This document shows positions 7,239 to 15,348 of a stretch of DNA of 52,814 nucleotides, piece by piece. The notes beneath the pieces were generated by a model. That model searched no databases and was not told where the DNA came from. It was given only the letters and a program-made list of their open reading frames with translations. Made by a program: the position numbers and the translations under genes. Every line of letters starts with the position of its first letter. Within the stretch, counting starts at the first letter, position 1. Source of the stretch: Chloroflexota bacterium. GTDB taxonomy: Bacteria > Chloroflexota > Anaerolineae > Anaerolineales > E44-bin32. Location: assembly GCA_024277995.1 (NCBI GenBank), contig JAJRUD010000134.1, positions 1-52,814 on the forward strand. The letters are read 5' to 3'.

Positions 7239-8795
7239 ATGCAGCTACGCGAATTGCTCCGGGCGATACCGGAGATCCCCCTCGGCGGTCTGCCGGACCT
7301 TGCAATTTCCCGGCTGACCGCCGACTCGCGCCAGGTGGAGCCCGGCGCGCTCTTCGTGGCGGTGCGCGGCACTGCCGCCGACGGCCATCATTTCCTGCCC
7401 CAGGCCGTGGAACGGGGCGCCGTGGCCGCGATCGGCGAGGTGCCGGACCCGGCGCTGGGCATCCCTTACTTCCAGGTCAGAGACTCGCGCCTGGCCCTGG
7501 CCCGCCTGGCCTCGGCCTGGTACGGGAATCCCTCGCAGCGGCTGACGGTGATCGGCATCACGGGTACCGACGGCAAGACCACCACAGCCAATCTGCTCTT
7601 CCGTATCCTGCAGCGGGCCGGCCTGAAGGCCGGCCTGATCACCACCGTGAACGCCATCATCGGCGATGAGGTGCTCGATACGGGCCTGCACGTCACCACG
7701 CCGGACGCGCTGCAGGTGCAGGGCTATCTGGCGCAGATGGTCGAGGCCGGCTTGACGCACTGCGTTCTGGAGGCCACCTCGCATGGCCTGGCGCAGCGGC
7801 GCGTGGCGGCGGTTGATTTCGACGTGGCGGTGGTGACCAACATCACCCATGAGCACCTGGACTATCACGGTTCGCCGCGCGCCTACCGCCAGGCAAAGGC
7901 GCTGCTCTTCCGGGCGTTGGACGAGGGGACGGCCAAGCCCGGAGGCGTGCCCAAGACGGCGGTGCTCAACCTGGATGACTCCTCCTACGGCTTCCTGCAG
8001 GCGCGCACGCACGCCCGCCAGGTCACCTATGGTCTCAGAGAGGACGCGCAGGTGCGGGCGCTCATCCTGGGTGATACGCCGCGCGGGCTGCGGCTGCTCG
8101 TGGCCGGGAGGGGTTATCGCGTCGCCGTGCAAAGTCGACTGGTGGGGCGCTACAACGCTTCCAACATCCTGGCGGCGTTTGCGGCTGCGGTTGAGGGTCT
8201 GGGAATCGCACCTGAGGCGGCGGCGCGGGGCGTGGCAGTGCTGCAGGGTGTGCCGGGGCGCATGGAGCCTGTGGCCCTGGGCCAGCCCTTCATGACCGTT
8301 GTCGACTTCGCCCACACGCCGAATGCGCTGCGCCAGGCGCTGGAGACTGTGCGCGGCTGGACGCAGGGGCGGGTGATCGCTGTCTTCGGGTCGGCCGGGC
8401 TGCGCGACCGTGCCAAGCGACGCATGATGGCCGAGGTGTCGGCCGAGCTGGCTGATTTCACGGTGCTCACCGCCGAGGACCCGCGCACGGAATCACTGCA
8501 GGAGATCCTGGCAGAGATGGCTCAGGGGGCGGTGGCCAAAGGCGCGGTGGAAGGGCGTGATTTCTGGCGCGTGCCCGATCGCGGCCAGGCGCTGCGTTTC
8601 GCCGTCGGGTTGGCAGAACCCGGCGACGTTGTGATCGCATGCGGCAAGGGCCACGAGCAGTCGATGTGTTTCGGGGAGACCGAATACCCATGGGACGATC
8701 GCAAAGCGATGCGCGCCGCCCTGGCTGAGCTGCTGGGGATCGAAGGCCCGCAGATGCCCTGGCTGCCCACCAGCGAGGAGAAGGGGGCAAGCTAG
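7239..8795 (+). CDS. murE: UDP-N-acetylmuramyl-tripeptide synthetase (Mur ligase MurE)
   Basis: Cytoplasmic ATP-dependent ligase adding the third residue to the peptidoglycan stem peptide. The 518-residue protein shows the three Mur ligase domains: the N-terminal UDP-binding part (TADSRQVEPGALFVAVRG), the central ATPase with GITGTDGKTTTANL (P-loop Lys113) and NITHEHLDYHG, and the C-terminal domain with the substrate loop TAEDPRTES (Glu413-Arg416). In DAP-adding MurE this loop reads DNPR; here it is EDPR, so the arginine that contacts the diamino acid is kept but the exact residue added (DAP, lysine or ornithine) is uncertain. I chose the ATG at 7239; an in-frame TTG at 7203 would add 12 residues. 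It may be transcribed with the atp cluster; no other mur genes are near. Confidence 0.93.
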   Translation: MQLRELLRAIPEIPLGGLPDLAISRLTADSRQVEPGALFVAVRGTAADGHHFLPQAVERGAVAAIGEVPDPALGIPYFQVRDSRLALARLASAWYGNPSQRLTVIGITGTDGKTTTANLLFRILQRAGLKAGLITTVNAIIGDEVLDTGLHVTTPDALQVQGYLAQMVEAGLTHCVLEATSHGLAQRRVAAVDFDVAVVTNITHEHLDYHGSPRAYRQAKALLFRALDEGTAKPGGVPKTAVLNLDDSSYGFLQARTHARQVTYGLREDAQVRALILGDTPRGLRLLVAGRGYRVAVQSRLVGRYNASNILAAFAAAVEGLGIAPEAAARGVAVLQGVPGRMEPVALGQPFMTVVDFAHTPNALRQALETVRGWTQGRVIAVFGSAGLRDRAKRRMMAEVSAELADFTVLTAEDPRTESLQEILAEMAQGAVAKGAVEGRDFWRVPDRGQALRFAVGLAEPGDVVIACGKGHEQSMCFGETEYPWDDRKAMRAALAELLGIEGPQMPWLPTSEEKGAS

Positions 8796-8943
8796 GCGGG
8801 CCTAGCCCGTCGTCTTAAGCGCTGCCTGTTGGCATCTAGCTGCACTTGCCGCAGTAACTCATCCGATCGTCTCATCGCGCTCTGTGGCCATGCGACCACC
8901 GCTATCGTATCCTTCCGGTGGGATCATGACGGCCCCTTTCGCG

Positions 8944-9250
8944 CCATCCTTCGGCAAGCTCAGGATGGCGGGGAGAATGAATCTTCGTCAGATGAAGAGC
9001 CGCGCCCTTCGACGGGCTCAGGACACGGCCCTTCGACGGGATCAGGACGCTACCCTTCGACTGCGCTCAGGGCCTGTTCTGTGGCTGGAATTGTATGGGT
9101 GCCGCCCGAGGGCTGCTCATCGACGGGCTCAAGACAGGCGCCCCGCTATCCTGAGCCTGTCGAAGGATGGCGGGCAGGGGGACATCATGGGTACGGGGGA
9201 GAGGCAGAGTGCCGCCTGCGGGCAAAGGTCAGATCCTTCGACCGCGTTGA
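8944..9250. repeat. Cluster of short hairpin-type repeats in a gene-free stretch
   Basis: The 8796-9434 interval holds no convincing gene. It contains at least six copies of a unit close to CCTTCGACGGGCTCAGGAC: about 8945-8967 (as a hairpin, CATCCT...AGGATG), 9005-9024, 9029-9048, 9053-9072, 9117-9136, and an inverted copy at 9147-9167, plus a partial one near 9233. Three of them sit in tandem with a 24-bp period. Units of this type are common intergenic palindromic repeats in many environmental bacteria. Frames crossing the patch yield repetitive Ser/Thr/Gly/Arg peptides and are not genes. Confidence 0.8.
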
Positions 9251-9346
9251 AAACAGACGCTGCAGCACATGTTTACCTGAGAGCCCGCGCTTGTAGGCCC
9301 CCGCAAGCATGTCATGTGCAGATAGGTGGCATGACTTTCTGGCCGC

Positions 9347-9375
9347 TTGCGGGAAAGGCGGCTTTGGGCTACATT
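9347..9375 (+). promoter_or_regulatory. Putative promoter of the 9435/9949 gene pair
   Basis: TTGCGG (9347-9352) and TACATT (9370-9375) are separated by 17 bp. The match is moderate (3/6 and 4/6). It lies about 60 bases before the first gene of the pair, downstream of the repeat cluster. Confidence 0.4.
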
Positions 9376-9434
9376 CTAGTGGGGGATGCCGGTTGGGCAC
9401 CAGCGCTGAGGGAGACTCGGGAGAGGCAATGACC

Positions 9435-9947
9435 ATGAGCGAGGCGGCCGAACAGAGCAACGGGGAGAAGGTTCTAGCCTTCCTCGACCTGGCGACCTTC
9501 GAAGATGGGGCGGCGATTCGCGGCGGCTGCCTGGTGACAGACGGCCTGACTCGTCCCATGGAATTCCGCGTCAGCGGTGCCATCCGCCCTACGAGCCTGC
9601 AGAAGGTTCTCTATGGTGACACCCTTCACGAATACGTCTGCAACGATCTGATCGGGCTGCCCATCCTGCAGACGCTCGAATCGAAGCCTGACCTGGTCCT
9701 TGTGCGAGATGCCGAGTTCCTCAAGTTGAGGCCCAAAGTCGACGTGCCCATCCTCTGGGTCCGGGGCACCGTCGACGGCCAGTTCGTTTTGCAGACGCTG
9801 CCTGGTTACGAGCAAGAGGCAGAAGAGGCGCGCGACGCCCTGCCGCGCCGTCTGAGGGGAAGGAACATCCTGGAGCCCTTCGTGCGAATTCGCAATGCGC
9901 TGGAAGAGGCTCATAGCCTGAAGGTCGGCGAAGTCCAGAAGTCCTGA
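9435..9947 (+). CDS. Hypothetical protein paired with a SNF2-like gene
   Basis: A 170-residue soluble protein of no family I recognise. It is mixed alpha/beta with no signal peptide or membrane helix. A compact N-terminal half (KVLAFLDLATFEDGAAIRGG; GLTRPMEFRVSGAIRPTSLQ) leads into alternating hydrophobic strands (PDLVLVRDAEFLKLR; VPILWVRG) and a charged, helical C-terminus. The ATG at 9435 is favoured because GGGAGAGG lies eight bases upstream; ATG 9429 is an alternative. It ends one base before the GTG of the SNF2-like gene, so the two are likely co-translated and may act together. Codon choice resembles the neighbourhood, so the frame looks genuine. Confidence 0.8.
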   Translation: MSEAAEQSNGEKVLAFLDLATFEDGAAIRGGCLVTDGLTRPMEFRVSGAIRPTSLQKVLYGDTLHEYVCNDLIGLPILQTLESKPDLVLVRDAEFLKLRPKVDVPILWVRGTVDGQFVLQTLPGYEQEAEEARDALPRRLRGRNILEPFVRIRNALEEAHSLKVGEVQKS

Positions 9948-9948
9948 C

Positions 9949-12198
9949 GTGGCCCCCATCCGTCTTTCCACAGGGCGCGCTGTCACGCCGCTGGTTCGCC
10001 CCCCGATCGCCGGGGTGCGTGATCTGCGCGTGCCAGCTCCGCTGCTTCTCACATTGGTCCCGCCAGATCGCATGCCGCTGCGGACCTACGGCGACTTCGT
10101 CTCGCTGGATACATCGATGCCTCCACCTCTGGTGGCGGAGTTCCCGGTGGGCCTGCACGCCCCCCAGCCCGTGGAGGCGCTGGAAGCGCGCCTGGTAGAT
10201 CAGGCGGGGCCGGTTGCCATCGCACCGGGCTTTGCCCCCTCCGCCAATGAAGGTGGAGTGATCCCGATCCCGCCGGCGCGGATTCCTTCTGCGCCGGAGA
10301 TGCTCAGGGACGACTGGGGCTCCATCGATGGGGGAACGGCCCTGGTCCAACTGCGTCCGCTGCTCGACGCGCCGCCATGGCTGCTGGCGGAGATTGCTCC
10401 GGAAGGGGTGCGTGCCCTCCGTCCCTACCAGGTGGAGGCGGTACGCGCGCTGCTGGCGCAGGAATCCGTATTGCTGGCCGATGATGCCGGCACGGGGAAG
10501 ACAACGGCCGCCTGCGCCGCGATGGCAGCGCTCTTCCAGGGGCGCCACGTGCGCGGCGCACTGGTGTTGTGCCCGCCGGGCCGCCTCTACCATTGGGCGG
10601 CTCACCTTAAGATGTGGGCGCCCGGCCTGGCCTTCAGCGTGGTGATGGGCAATTCCCAGGCGCGGGCGGCGGCCTGGCGTGCCCCGGCTCGCCTGTACCT
10701 GGCGGACTACGCGGCGCTGGCAGCCGATCAGGACCGTGATGATCTGCGGGAATTGGACTGGCACTTCGACCTGCTCATCCTCGATCAGGTGCAGGCCGTG
10801 ATCCGCTGGCCCAGCCCACCCCTGAAAGCCCTGATGAATCTGCGCGCCCGGCGCCGCTGGGGGCTTGCCGGTGGACCGCCGCATGACACCGAGGATTGGC
10901 TGGCGCTGCTGCGCGTCCTCTTCCCGGATTCCAGCCAACCCACAGCCGATGTCACCCTCAGCGACCTGCGCCAGCGGCTGGCACCGCATTTGCTGCGTCG
11001 CACCAAGGACGAGCTGGCCGATCAGATGCCGCGCCGGCTGCGCCAGGAATTGTGGGTGGACCTGGAGGAGCCTCAGTTCGGCGCTTATCAGGCGGCGCTG
11101 GCCGAAGAGCGCCACCGGCTGGCCAAGTTGGGCAGCGCCGTCACCCGCACGCACATCGCCGCCGCGGTTCGCCACCTGAACCGAGTCTGCAATTTCGTCG
11201 AGGATACGCTTGATGGTCCCAAAGTACGGGCGTTGCTCGACCTGGTGGAGGAGATAACCGCTGGCGGCGGAAAGGTGATCGTCTTCAGCCAATTCCGGGA
11301 GGAGGGGCTCGCCAGGCTGCTGTCTGTGCTCCAGGCGTATGGGGCTGTGCTGCTCGAGGCCGATCTCTCAGACGACGAACGCCATGCGGTGATGCAGGCG
11401 ATGCGCGATGAGCCAGACACACGTGTGCTGCTGGCCGACATCGCGGCGCGCACGGACGGTCAGCCCCTGGATCAGGCCTCCTATCTCATCCATTTCGATC
11501 TGAGCTGGAACCCGGCCTTGCGGCTGCGCGCTGAACGGCGATTCCATCCTGGTATGGGCCCAGGCCCTCCGCTGACGATCTACGAACTCTGGGCCGCCGG
11601 GACCTTTGAGGAGCGTCTGCATCGCCTGCTCGAGAAGCATCGCCTGCTTCCGGGCGACATACCCATGGAGACCCGGCCGGCGGATCTTGACGAGCGGATC
11701 AGCGTGCAGGATTGGCTGCGCGAGATCCTCGAGGTGGACGTGGTGAGCGAGATGCGGCGCAAACCCATTTCGCGGCGCCCGGGCAGCGGCGTGCTGCCCT
11801 CCACCAGCCTGCTGAAGAATCAGCTCAATGGCCTCTCGCCGCAGCGCCTGATGGAAGGCGTCGCAGCCTTCATGGAGGCGCTCGGCTTCTCAGAGGTGGA
11901 GGCGCTGCGCGAACCCGGCGAGAAGGGCGGCGATCTGCTCGTCTGGCGCGAAGGGCCGGAGGGGGTTGAGCGGGTGATGGTGCGCTGTATGCGCGGCGAG
12001 AAGGACGTCGGCGTGGGGCAGGCGCGCCGCCTGATGAAAGCCATGAAGAAACAGGGCGATTGTCTGGGGGCCTACCTGGTCTCGACCTCTGGCTTCACCC
12101 GCTCCTGTCGCAAGTTCGCCGACGAAAGCGAGGGTCGCCTGGCCCTGGTGGCCGGCGCAGAGCTATACCGCCACCTGCATATCTTGGGCTGGTTCTGA
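9949..12198 (+). CDS. Degenerate SNF2-family helicase-like protein with C-terminal Mrr-like domain
   Basis: A 749-residue protein with the SNF2 layout: N-terminal region, RecA-like lobe 1 (about 160-310), lobe 2 (about 415-590) and a C-terminal Mrr-type restriction-endonuclease fold (about 625-745). Walker A is intact (DDAGTGKTT, Lys184). The other motifs are eroded: motif II is DQVQ (279-282) instead of DEAH/DEVQ, so the catalytic glutamate is Gln280; motif III is AGGP (307-310) instead of TGTP; motif V is AARTDGQ (499-505) instead of GGxGLNL; motif VI lacks the arginine finger (RRFHPGMG, Pro534). In the Mrr part Asp662 of GGDLLVW remains but the QxK pair is Arg679/Met681. The frame is open throughout, so this looks like a selected non-catalytic or binding-only protein rather than decay. 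Partner gene directly upstream. Starts at GTG with a weak RBS. Confidence 0.82.
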   Translation: MAPIRLSTGRAVTPLVRPPIAGVRDLRVPAPLLLTLVPPDRMPLRTYGDFVSLDTSMPPPLVAEFPVGLHAPQPVEALEARLVDQAGPVAIAPGFAPSANEGGVIPIPPARIPSAPEMLRDDWGSIDGGTALVQLRPLLDAPPWLLAEIAPEGVRALRPYQVEAVRALLAQESVLLADDAGTGKTTAACAAMAALFQGRHVRGALVLCPPGRLYHWAAHLKMWAPGLAFSVVMGNSQARAAAWRAPARLYLADYAALAADQDRDDLRELDWHFDLLILDQVQAVIRWPSPPLKALMNLRARRRWGLAGGPPHDTEDWLALLRVLFPDSSQPTADVTLSDLRQRLAPHLLRRTKDELADQMPRRLRQELWVDLEEPQFGAYQAALAEERHRLAKLGSAVTRTHIAAAVRHLNRVCNFVEDTLDGPKVRALLDLVEEITAGGGKVIVFSQFREEGLARLLSVLQAYGAVLLEADLSDDERHAVMQAMRDEPDTRVLLADIAARTDGQPLDQASYLIHFDLSWNPALRLRAERRFHPGMGPGPPLTIYELWAAGTFEERLHRLLEKHRLLPGDIPMETRPADLDERISVQDWLREILEVDVVSEMRRKPISRRPGSGVLPSTSLLKNQLNGLSPQRLMEGVAAFMEALGFSEVEALREPGEKGGDLLVWREGPEGVERVMVRCMRGEKDVGVGQARRLMKAMKKQGDCLGAYLVSTSGFTRSCRKFADESEGRLALVAGAELYRHLHILGWF

Positions 12199-12300
12199 GG
12201 GTCCGGCCGGGAAACGGTCGGTGGCGTCATATCCTCTGGCACCCAGCACGACAGCACCTGTGCAGAATCCCTGATTTCGCAGCGCTCCTTCACTGACGAA

Positions 12301-12336
12301 AGTGGTAGAGATGTTGCATGCAACGTCCTTACCACT
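12301..12336. repeat. 36-bp near-perfect palindrome between convergent genes
   Basis: AGTGGTA (12301-12307) pairs with TACCACT (12330-12336), and the core GTTGCATGCAAC (12313-12324) is a perfect 12-bp palindrome. The bases between pair with one mismatch and G-T wobbles, so the whole 36 bp can form one hairpin or cruciform. It sits between the SNF2-like gene and the convergent rfbD. There is no T-run on either side, so a plain intrinsic terminator is not shown; a protein-binding dyad or mobile-element remnant is possible. Confidence 0.65.
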
Positions 12337-12352
12337 CTTGGGCGGAGGCAGG

Positions 12353-12396
12353 GGCAGCCTGGGAGAATCCCCCCGTCTCTCGGACCTGAGGCTGCC
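12353..12396. repeat. Second inverted repeat between the convergent genes
   Basis: GGCAGCCT (12353-12360) and AGGCTGCC (12389-12396) form a perfect 8-bp stem around a 28-base loop. It lies 17 bases after the 36-bp palindrome and could serve as a transcription barrier for either convergent unit. The remainder of 12199-12481 shows no gene. Confidence 0.5.
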
Positions 12397-12481
12397 GTAT
12401 GCGCGGCAATAGGTGCCACCACGATCAGGATGGCGGAGTGTGGAGGCGATAGAGTTGACTCAGGGCCAGAATGGCCTGCCG

Positions 12482-13360
12482 CTAGGGAGCGAGAGCCAGC
12501 CGCAGGGCTTCCTGCCAAGGCGGCAGGCGCAGGTCGAAGGTTGCTTCGAAACGGGAGCAATCCAGGGCGGTGTAGAGGGGGCGTGTGGCCGGAGTGGGGA
12601 AATCGGCGGTGCGGGCCGGCAGCACTTCGCGGGCGATCTGCGCCTCTCGTTGTGGATCGAACTCGAGGATGGCTCTGGCCCAGTCGATGCGGCTGGCCAT
12701 GCCCCAACCGGCCAGATGATAAAGGCCGCTGCGTGATCTCAGCCAGTCCACTCCGTGGGTATCGGCCGTGCAAATGAGGTTTGCGACGACCTGGGCCAGG
12801 GCGCGGCTCCAGGTGGGACTGCCCACCTGGTCTTCGACGATGCGCAGGACCTGGTGCGCGCGCGCCCAGCGGAGCACTTTGGTCACAAAGCTGTCTCTGC
12901 GCAGGCTGTAGACCCAGGCCGTGCGCAGGATGAGGAAAGCGCCCCCGACCTGCTGGATCGCCTGCTCACCCTCCAGCTTGGAGCTGCCGTAGATGTTGAC
13001 CGGATTGGGGGTGTCCTGCTCGGTATAGGGCCGTCCCTTCTCCCCGTTGAAGACGTAGTCCGTCGAGAAGTGGATCAGCAGAGCTTCCGAATCGCGTGCC
13101 GCCTGTGCCAGGGCAGCAGGCGCCAGGGCGTTGACGGCGTGCGCTGTCTCAGGTTCCTGCTCGGCGCGGTCGACGGCGGTGTAGGCCGCGGCGTTGACGA
13201 TGATCAGGGGGCGGGTTGCCAGCACCGTCTCTCGCAGCGCCGGGAGGTCCGTCAGGTCGAGCGCGCTCCGGTCAGGCGCGACCACATCTCCCAGGGGGGC
13301 CAGACAGCGCTCCAGTTCGTAACCGAGCTGGCCGGATTTCCCGAGCAGCAGGATCTTCAT
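12482..13360 (-). CDS. rfbD: dTDP-4-dehydrorhamnose reductase
   Basis: Last step of dTDP-L-rhamnose synthesis: NAD(P)H-dependent reduction of dTDP-4-keto-L-rhamnose. 292 residues, family length about 290-300. The N-terminal Rossmann motif GKSGQLGYEL, the segments NAAAYTAVDRAE and FSTDYVFNGEKG, and the catalytic YGSSKLEGE (YxxxK) are all present. The frame stays open much further upstream, but homology starts at MKILLLG and the ATG at 13360 overlaps the rfbA stop by one base (TGATG), which settles the start. Last gene of the minus-strand rfbCBAD operon. Confidence 0.96.
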   Translation of the reverse strand: MKILLLGKSGQLGYELERCLAPLGDVVAPDRSALDLTDLPALRETVLATRPLIIVNAAAYTAVDRAEQEPETAHAVNALAPAALAQAARDSEALLIHFSTDYVFNGEKGRPYTEQDTPNPVNIYGSSKLEGEQAIQQVGGAFLILRTAWVYSLRRDSFVTKVLRWARAHQVLRIVEDQVGSPTWSRALAQVVANLICTADTHGVDWLRSRSGLYHLAGWGMASRIDWARAILEFDPQREAQIAREVLPARTADFPTPATRPLYTALDCSRFEATFDLRLPPWQEALRLALAP

Positions 13361-14256
13361 CACGTCTTCAGGCTGTAACCGGGGTATGCAGGCTCGTTCA
13401 GCAGGCGCAGCAGGTATTGGCGATAGCCGTTGTCGCCGATGTCTCTCGCCAGCTCGCGCAATTGCCCGGCGTCGATGTAGCCCAGGCGGTACGCGATCTC
13501 CTCCGGACAGGAGATCATCAGCCCCTGCCGTTCCTGCACGGCCTGGATAAAGTTTGCCGCTTGCAGCAGAGACTCGTGCGTGCCGGCGTCCAGCCAGGCC
13601 ACGCCGCGTCCTAGCAATTCGACGCGTAGTTGCCGCTGCTCGAGGTAGCACTGATGGAGGTCGGTGATCTCCAGTTCGCCTCGGGCGGAGGGCTCCAGGC
13701 GTTCGGCCAGACCGACCACCTGAGCATCATAGAAATACAGGCCGGGGATGGCGAAGTGAGAGCGCGGGTGTTGGGGCTTTTCTTCGATGCTCAGCACGCG
13801 GCCTTGCTCGTCGAACTCCACCACGCCGTAGCGCTGTGGGTCGCGCACGGGATAGGCGAAGATCAAGGCGCCTTGTTCGAGCTGCGCCGCGGCGCGCAGT
13901 TTGGCCGGCAGCCCGTGCCCGTAGAAGATGTTATCGCCCAGGATGAGGCTCACCGGTTCACCGGCGATGAACTCGCGGCCCACCAGGAAGGCGTCGGCCA
14001 GGCCGCGCGGCTGGCTTTGCTCGGCGAAGGAGAAGCGCAAGCCCCACTGGCTGCCATCCTTGAGCAGGGCGCGAAAGGCGGGCAGGTGTTCGGGCGTGCT
14101 GATGACCAGGATCTCGCGAATGCCGGCGAACATGAGCATCGAGAGGGGATAGTAGACCATGGGCTTGTCGTAGAGGGGCAGCAGTTGCTTGCTGACCCCC
14201 AGGGTGAGGGGGTGCAGACGCGTGCCGCGGCCCCCGGCCAGGATGATACCTTTCAT
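13360..14256 (-). CDS. rfbA: Glucose-1-phosphate thymidylyltransferase
   Basis: Makes dTDP-glucose from glucose-1-phosphate and dTTP, the entry step to dTDP-rhamnose. The 298-residue protein opens with the nucleotidyltransferase signature [18 protein letters not shown], followed by [17 protein letters not shown]. Further family segments are [30 protein letters not shown] and [17 protein letters not shown]. The ATG overlaps the rfbB stop by four bases (ATGA). RmlA is typically feedback-inhibited by dTDP-L-rhamnose; that is family knowledge and cannot be tested here. Confidence 0.97.
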   Translation of the reverse strand: MKGIILAGGRGTRLHPLTLGVSKQLLPLYDKPMVYYPLSMLMFAGIREILVISTPEHLPAFRALLKDGSQWGLRFSFAEQSQPRGLADAFLVGREFIAGEPVSLILGDNIFYGHGLPAKLRAAAQLEQGALIFAYPVRDPQRYGVVEFDEQGRVLSIEEKPQHPRSHFAIPGLYFYDAQVVGLAERLEPSARGELEITDLHQCYLEQRQLRVELLGRGVAWLDAGTHESLLQAANFIQAVQERQGLMISCPEEIAYRLGYIDAGQLRELARDIGDNGYRQYLLRLLNEPAYPGYSLKT

Positions 14257-15338
14257 GCGCGCGTCCCCCGTGCGGTGTAATTCCGCTCCAGCCAGTCCCG
14301 ATATGAGGGCCGGCTGCGGATGACCTCGATCCATCGCTCGTTGCCCAGGTACCATTCGAGCGTCTTGCGCAGGCCGGATTCCAGGCTCTCTCTCGGCTGC
14401 CAGCCCAATTGCCCCTGGATCTTGCGCGTATCCATGGCGTAGCGACGGTCATGGCCGGGTCGATCCTCGACGAAAGTGATCAGCGATTGATGGGGCTGGT
14501 GAGGCGAGTCCGGGAAGCGTTCATCAAGCAGGCGGCAAATCGTCTGCACCAGCTCCAGGTTGGTGGGCTGGTTGCCGCCGCCGATGTTATAGGTCTCGCC
14601 GATCTGCCCCTCACGCAGGACCATGTGGATGGCCCGGCAGTGGTCCTCAACGTAGAGCCAATCGCGCACCTGCAGGCCGTCGCCGTAGATCGGCAGCGGC
14701 TCCCCGGCGAGGGCATTGAGGATCATGAGTGGGATGAGTTTCTCGGGAAACTGATACGGGCCATAGTTGTTGGAGCAGTTGGTGATGGTGAAGGGCAGGC
14801 CGTAGGTGTGGCCGTAGGCCCGCACCAGGTGGTCACTGGCGGCTTTGGAGGCGGCGTAGGGCGAGTTGGGGGCATAGGGCGTCGTCTCGCAGAAGGGCGC
14901 GTCCCGGGGCCCCAGGGAGCCGTAGACCTCGTCGGTCGAGACGTGGTGGAAGCGCACTGAATCCGGCGGCAGCATCCCCTCGCCCAGCCAGACCTTGCGG
15001 GCGGCCTCCAGCAGGCTGAAGGTGCCCTGGATGTTGGTGCGCACGAAGGGGGCCGGGCCGTGGATGGAACGGTCCACGTGCGATTCGGCCGCGAAGTGGA
15101 CGATGGTATCGATCCGGTGCCGGCGCAGCAGGCACTCCACCAGGCTCTGGTCGCAGATGTCGCCCTGGACGAAGGTGTGGCGCTCCGCATCGGGCAGGTC
15201 CTTCAGGTTCTCGAGGCTGCCGGCGTAGGTGAGAAGGTCCAGGTTAATCACCTGAACGCCGGGGTCGACGGCCAGCAGGTGGCGGATGAAATTGGCACCG
15301 ATGAACCCTGCGCCGCCGGTGACCAGGATGGACTTCAC
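14253..15338 (-). CDS. rfbB: dTDP-glucose 4,6-dehydratase
   Basis: Second enzyme of the rhamnose pathway, an extended SDR that converts dTDP-glucose to dTDP-4-keto-6-deoxyglucose with bound NAD. 361 residues. The cofactor motif GGAGFIG is at 8-14, [12 protein letters not shown] at 81-92, the catalytic Thr135-Asp136-Glu137 lie in VSTDEVYG, and Tyr161/Lys165 lie in SPYAASKAA. The C-terminal sugar-nucleotide part includes [16 protein letters not shown]. The 4-base overlap with rfbA and the 10-base gap to rfbC show one operon. Confidence 0.97.
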   Translation of the reverse strand: MKSILVTGGAGFIGANFIRHLLAVDPGVQVINLDLLTYAGSLENLKDLPDAERHTFVQGDICDQSLVECLLRRHRIDTIVHFAAESHVDRSIHGPAPFVRTNIQGTFSLLEAARKVWLGEGMLPPDSVRFHHVSTDEVYGSLGPRDAPFCETTPYAPNSPYAASKAASDHLVRAYGHTYGLPFTITNCSNNYGPYQFPEKLIPLMILNALAGEPLPIYGDGLQVRDWLYVEDHCRAIHMVLREGQIGETYNIGGGNQPTNLELVQTICRLLDERFPDSPHQPHQSLITFVEDRPGHDRRYAMDTRKIQGQLGWQPRESLESGLRKTLEWYLGNERWIEVIRSRPSYRDWLERNYTARGTRA

Positions 15339-15348
15339 AGGTCTCTCC

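Noticed and set aside
9005-9072. Possible mini CRISPR array (three repeats, 24-bp period)
   Set aside because: The gaps between units are only about four bases, the units vary, one copy nearby is inverted, and no cas genes are present.
8829-9432. Long open frames between murE and the 9435 gene
   Set aside because: They run through the hairpin repeats and yield repetitive Ser/Thr/Gly/Arg peptides (for example PSTGSGHGPSTGSG) typical of translated intergenic repeats; two frames overlap each other and neither has a family match.
9949-12198. Plain 'DEAD/DEAH-box helicase' annotation
   Set aside because: Only Walker A is intact; motifs II, III, V and VI are altered, so helicase or translocase activity should not be assumed.
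13361-13651. 97-residue N-terminal extension of rfbD on the minus strand
   Set aside because: The extension lies wholly within rfbA and has no resemblance to the family; the ATG at 13360 overlaps the rfbA stop in the usual coupled manner.
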